NCBI GenBank assembly: GCA_903920205.1
Contig: CAIXLI010000174.1
Location: forward strand, 1-34,944
Direction: 5' to 3'
From: an uncultured Pseudomonadota bacterium
Lineage (GTDB): Bacteria > Pseudomonadota > Alphaproteobacteria > UBA9219
DNA length: 34,944 bases
The notes beneath the pieces were generated by a model. It ran no database searches and was not told where the DNA came from. It saw only the letters and a list, made by a program, of their open reading frames with translations. Shown here in pieces: positions 32,218 through 34,944 of this stretch (the first letter of the stretch is position 1; each line of letters begins with the position of its first letter). A program made the translations under genes and the position numbers.

Positions 32218-34086
32218 ATGAACATTGGGACAATTCTGCCTGCTGGTTTCCTGGTCTGGGAGACAAGCCATAGACGGACAACTGTGGGGGTTGTTTGCGG
32301 GTTATTTTGGCTTTCCTGTGCCATACCCTCCCCAGCTTTCGCCGCTTCGCATCCTGGAAGCTGCGCGTCCACCAGTGGCGATGCAGCAGGTGCTTGTCAA
32401 TTTGAAGTCCAGTCATACACAGAGGCTCTTTCGCCAGCCCTCAGCATGGGCATACGGTTAGACGCAGGGATACGGGATGTTCTCTTCAACAACTTTTCCA
32501 CTGTCGGACCTAGATTCGTAAGCAACCTCAGCGGCAATGACTTTTTCGTGCCGCAGAAGACGGGGAAAGAATATTTGTCGTTTATCACATCGCCCCCGTC
32601 AGGCGTCACGATAGACTATGCCGTTGTGCCGAGGATTTATACAGCAACCCCTTCGCCCGCTTATGCTACATGCGGCACGCCGTCTCCAAGTTCGATTGAC
32701 GTTTCGGTGCCCACGGCTGCCAACTCGACTTCGCCGGTTATCGTTCATTCCTATTCCTTGGTGCTGAACCCACTCAATCCCTCAACCACGCAAACAACGG
32801 TCGGCACAACGACGCAGGGACAAAGCCCGGCGCATTTCAACTATACGCGGCAGGATTGTTCGACCGATGACGAAGGGAACAACGTCTGCACAACTGCCAA
32901 TTTCCTCGAAGACCAGCAATTGGTTTTTTCAGCAACGGGGGGTCTTCCTAGTTTTAGTTGGGGAGCACCTGTGGTGACGAGCTCTATTTCATCTGATTGT
33001 TCTAAACCCTACGCTCCCCCTATCAATGGGGTGTGCGGCGCGGCGAACGGGGACTATTCTTCGACCGCACCTTCAACCGGTTTGTGTAGTTCAGGAAACG
33101 CCAGCGCTGTAACGACAGGAAGTAGCGGGACGTGGACCTGGATGTGCTCAGGTGTCAACGGGGGAAGCAATCAATCTTGTATGGCGATGGTGCCCCCCCC
33201 ATGCAGTGCAAAGGCTGACAAAACGGCTTCGATCAGCAGCATCTGCCAACCTGTAGGGGTTTCCGTAAAGCCGCTAACATGCACGTCTGCTCACGCGCAA
33301 CCAGTCGATCTTAGCATTTTGTTGGATGCTAGCGGAAGCATGCAACCTGTCATCGCGGCTGCAGAGACCGCCTTTAAGGGACTGCTATCCAAGCTTTCGT
33401 CACATGGGTCAAACGTCAACTACAGTGTCGTTATGATTGGTGGGAGTGGGGGCTACACTCCGTCGGGTAGTGGCGGGGATGTCTGCCCCTATGGGTACCT
33501 TGCCCCCTTTGGTCACCCCAACGTCACTTCCATACTGGATAATTTGGGGCTTGTGGTCGCCGATACCAACACCCCCATCGCTGCGGCTATGAATTTTGCC
33601 GCCCGCGATTTAACCAACACGGGGCATCAGCGCGCCATGATCTTGATCAGCGATGGCGTGGATACATGTCTGGATGCCACTGGCAATCCTAATATCACGC
33701 CGACCATCCGGACGATGCAAAACAATGGCATCAAGATGTATGGCGTGCAAATTCTCAATCCCCCCACCAGCGATACGGGTAAGATAAATTTCGACACGCT
33801 TAACCTCTACAGTTCGGTTGATAATACGGGTGGCGAAATCAACGCCACGGCTTTATCCAACGCCTTGGATAGTATGATCCAAAACGCTACGCAAACATGC
33901 CAGCTTAGCGCGACGATCTATAATCCGACCGACGGCACGACAGTCGGCACTTTATCAGCGGGATCCTCCCTGACTCTTCTGCCCGGCATCTACAACGTCA
34001 CATTCTCACTTTGCGATCAAACAAGCAGCAAGACTCTTACAATTACAGCCGCCACGCAGCTTGATCCGGGGATGGTTTGCAAGTGA
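32218..34086 (+). CDS. Secreted von Willebrand factor A domain protein
   Basis: This is a 622-residue exported protein. It has a long signal peptide (basic HRRTT then a hydrophobic core to PSPAFA, about residue 42). The N-terminal half is Ser/Thr/Pro-rich. A Cys-containing module at about 260-325 has the pattern INGVCG...LCSSG...WTWMCSG.NGG..QSC, known from other secreted bacterial proteins. The VWA domain (364-560) keeps the whole metal site: DASGS (Asp370), Thr452 in DTNTPIA and Asp479 in ISDGVD. A beta-rich tail ends in a Cys. The start at ATG 32218 has GGAA 8 nt upstream; an in-frame GTG at 32173 is the alternative. A C8 run (33193-33200) lies in frame. Adhesin or pilus-tip function is the likely role. 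Confidence 0.8.
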   Translation: MNIGTILPAGFLVWETSHRRTTVGVVCGLFWLSCAIPSPAFAASHPGSCASTSGDAAGACQFEVQSYTEALSPALSMGIRLDAGIRDVLFNNFSTVGPRFVSNLSGNDFFVPQKTGKEYLSFITSPPSGVTIDYAVVPRIYTATPSPAYATCGTPSPSSIDVSVPTAANSTSPVIVHSYSLVLNPLNPSTTQTTVGTTTQGQSPAHFNYTRQDCSTDDEGNNVCTTANFLEDQQLVFSATGGLPSFSWGAPVVTSSISSDCSKPYAPPINGVCGAANGDYSSTAPSTGLCSSGNASAVTTGSSGTWTWMCSGVNGGSNQSCMAMVPPPCSAKADKTASISSICQPVGVSVKPLTCTSAHAQPVDLSILLDASGSMQPVIAAAETAFKGLLSKLSSHGSNVNYSVVMIGGSGGYTPSGSGGDVCPYGYLAPFGHPNVTSILDNLGLVVADTNTPIAAAMNFAARDLTNTGHQRAMILISDGVDTCLDATGNPNITPTIRTMQNNGIKMYGVQILNPPTSDTGKINFDTLNLYSSVDNTGGEINATALSNALDSMIQNATQTCQLSATIYNPTDGTTVGTLSAGSSLTLLPGIYNVTFSLCDQTSSKTLTITAATQLDPGMVCK

Positions 34087-34111
34087 AGAAGTCGGCGAGA
34101 TAAATACGGAA

Positions 34112-34177
34112 CTTATGCGCGGATTCGGGGGCGTTATCGGCATCGCCGTGATGGTTCAAGCGCCGCGCAGCGTGAAC
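34112..34177 (+). pseudogene. Decayed duplicate of the priA 3' end
   Basis: This 66-nt stretch matches 31802-31865 inside priA, with about five substitutions and one inserted C. The clearest block is CGTTATCGGCATCGC followed by TGATGGTTCA and GCGCCGCGCAGCG. It has no open frame of its own. The VWA gene lies between the two copies, so the locus looks like an insertion or tandem duplication that copied the end of priA. Confidence 0.75.
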
Positions 34178-34530
34178 ACGAAGCCCTTGAGCCATAAATC
34201 CATCGCCACTGTTCGCTGAAAAGCCATCTGTTTTCCGTGTTCGCGTCAAAGCAAGCGCGTTGCCGCGCTACGGAATGACAAATTTTTCAAAAAATAACGG
34301 ACGGTAATAGCCTTAACCCTCTTTCAGAATCGCACCGAATTACCCTTATCTGGCCATAAGTTACCCCATACAGGCAATCCAATTACTTTCATGACTTTTA
34401 TTTTAGAATAGTGAGCATGAAAGTTTTTTCACTTTCAGAGTTTGCGGGTAAGGTTGTTTTAGGAAATGATCTCTAGAAGACGTAATCGCTAGAAGATGAA
34501 GAAGAAAAATCGTTTAAAAGGAACAGCACC
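34178..34530. other. Spacer with repeat and unusual short motifs
   Basis: Apart from the repeat at 34233-34279, I see no gene longer than 20 codons. AATTACTTTCAT (34381-34392) repeats a 12-mer found in two other spacers. A small stem TGAAAGT/ACTTTCA with a 6-nt loop lies at about 34418-34438. A TAGAAT at about 34404 could be a -10 for the gene at 34531. A 19-codon frame (34418-34476) has no ribosome site. Confidence 0.35.
34233..34279. repeat. GTCATTCCG-family palindromic element
   Basis: TTCCGTGTTCGCG at the left and CGCGCTACGGAATGAC at the right form an imperfect inverted repeat. The pattern matches the right-hand half of the element at 15511-15705 and the copy at 8092-8140. It ends with AAATTTTT. 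Confidence 0.6.
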
Positions 34531-34740
34531 GTGTTAGTCGAACTTTCGCCAGCTACTTATCTCGCCCTTTGCGGCCTTGTCAGCGACGCGCTGCAACACC
34601 CCAGCGACGCGACTCCCCTTTTGATGCGCGCAGGGCAAGAATTGAGCGGCGTGACGGCGGGTGGCATGATCCCTTCGGAATTGGTTGAACAACCCGAATA
34701 TATCGAAAATCTTCGCCGCGCGGGTTTTGCCCGCCGCTGA
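34531..34740 (+). CDS. Small hypothetical protein (69 aa)
   Basis: This compact helical protein (VELSPATYLALCGLVSDAL then a Pro-Glu-Tyr segment near the C-terminus) has no signal peptide. It starts with GTG, with AAAGGAA about 9 nt upstream, and is followed by a good intrinsic terminator, both of which support a real gene. Codon use resembles the housekeeping genes rather than the exported arrays. I do not recognise the family. Confidence 0.65.
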   Translation: MLVELSPATYLALCGLVSDALQHPSDATPLLMRAGQELSGVTAGGMIPSELVEQPEYIENLRRAGFARR

Positions 34741-34766
34741 TGCTTTTGACGCAAAGGCTCACGATC

Positions 34767-34792
34767 AATCCCGCCCAACGGCGGGATTTTTT
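34767..34792 (+). terminator. Intrinsic terminator
   Basis: A perfect 9-bp stem (AATCCCGCC with GGCGGGATT) and CAAC loop run into TTTTTT. It follows the 34531-34740 gene by 26 nt. Confidence 0.85.
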
Positions 34793-34842
34793 GTAGGGAA
34801 TTACGTTTTTGTACGGAAAACTGCCCTAAACCACGGCAATAA

Positions 34843-34919
34843 TGGTGCGCCCGGAGGAATTCGAATCCCCAACCTTCTGATTCGTAGTCAGATGCTCTAT
34901 CCAGTTGAGCTACGGGCGC
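34843..34919 (-). tRNA. tRNA-Arg (anticodon ACG)
   Basis: On the minus strand the 77-nt gene begins GCGCCCGTAGCTCAACTGG and ends with CGGGCGC, discriminator A and an encoded CCA. The 7-bp acceptor stem is perfect. The anticodon arm CTGAC-TACGAATCAG places ACG in the loop, so it reads CGN Arg codons after A-to-I editing. The T-arm has the invariant TTCGAAT. It is the outermost feature of the window. Confidence 0.95.
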
Positions 34920-34944
34920 TACGTCAAGGAGGCGCAACCTAACC

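Noticed and set aside
34418-34477. 19-codon frame upstream of the 34531 gene
   Set aside because: Too short, no Shine-Dalgarno, and it overlaps a small stem-loop.
1-34944. CRISPR arrays, full insertion sequences, prophage genes
   Set aside because: No regularly spaced direct repeats, no transposase or phage structural proteins were seen; XerC is the housekeeping recombinase by context.

Overview
The window looks like a chromosomal segment of a moderate-GC alphaproteobacterium. The evidence is the gene order YfgM-like/bamB/der, the xerC-fsa-priA neighbourhood, a yejEF pair, a CtrA-type TTAA-N7-TTAA box, and alphaproteobacterial-style core proteins. I cannot name the species. Housekeeping genes (4.5-12 kb and 13.5-32 kb) alternate with accessory islands of secreted proteins.

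Layout. 1-1090 is nearly gene-free. It holds one small hypothetical gene and, on the minus strand, a strongly folded candidate non-coding RNA ending in an intrinsic terminator. 1091-4500 is a tandem array of four related exported proteins with two near-identical promoter blocks and a final terminator. 4502-7946 (minus) is the operon YfgM-like TPR / bamB / der. 8162-8581 is a small hypothetical gene divergent from yejE-yejF (ABC exporter/importer core without yejA/yejB). gmhA follows. 12.3-13.4 kb holds two related small Cys-rich secreted proteins. Next come ribF, a PldB-like hydrolase, a 195-bp inverted-repeat element, a DUF4743-type Nudix protein, a methyltransferase and a degenerate phosphoribosyltransferase-like protein. 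18.5-23.9 kb (minus) is sppA-murG-murC-murB, a piece of the cell-division/wall cluster. 24.2-25.3 kb is rplK-rplA, detached from secE-nusG and rplJL-rpoBC. A TPR/glycosyltransferase-like protein, panD, a small lipoprotein, xerC, fsa and priA follow. After priA comes a VWA-domain secreted protein with a CtrA-like box, followed by a decayed duplicate of the priA 3' end, a small conserved-looking gene and tRNA-Arg(ACG).

Common themes. Envelope biogenesis dominates (BamB, YfgM-like, MurB/C/G, GmhA, heptosyltransferase-like protein, SppA). Short palindromic elements beginning GTCATTCCG recur in intergenic spacers and appear to have entered the 3' end of ribF. The most novel-looking items are the four-member exported paralogue array with its duplicated promoter, the structured RNA at 599-840, and the VWA locus bracketed by duplicated priA sequence.
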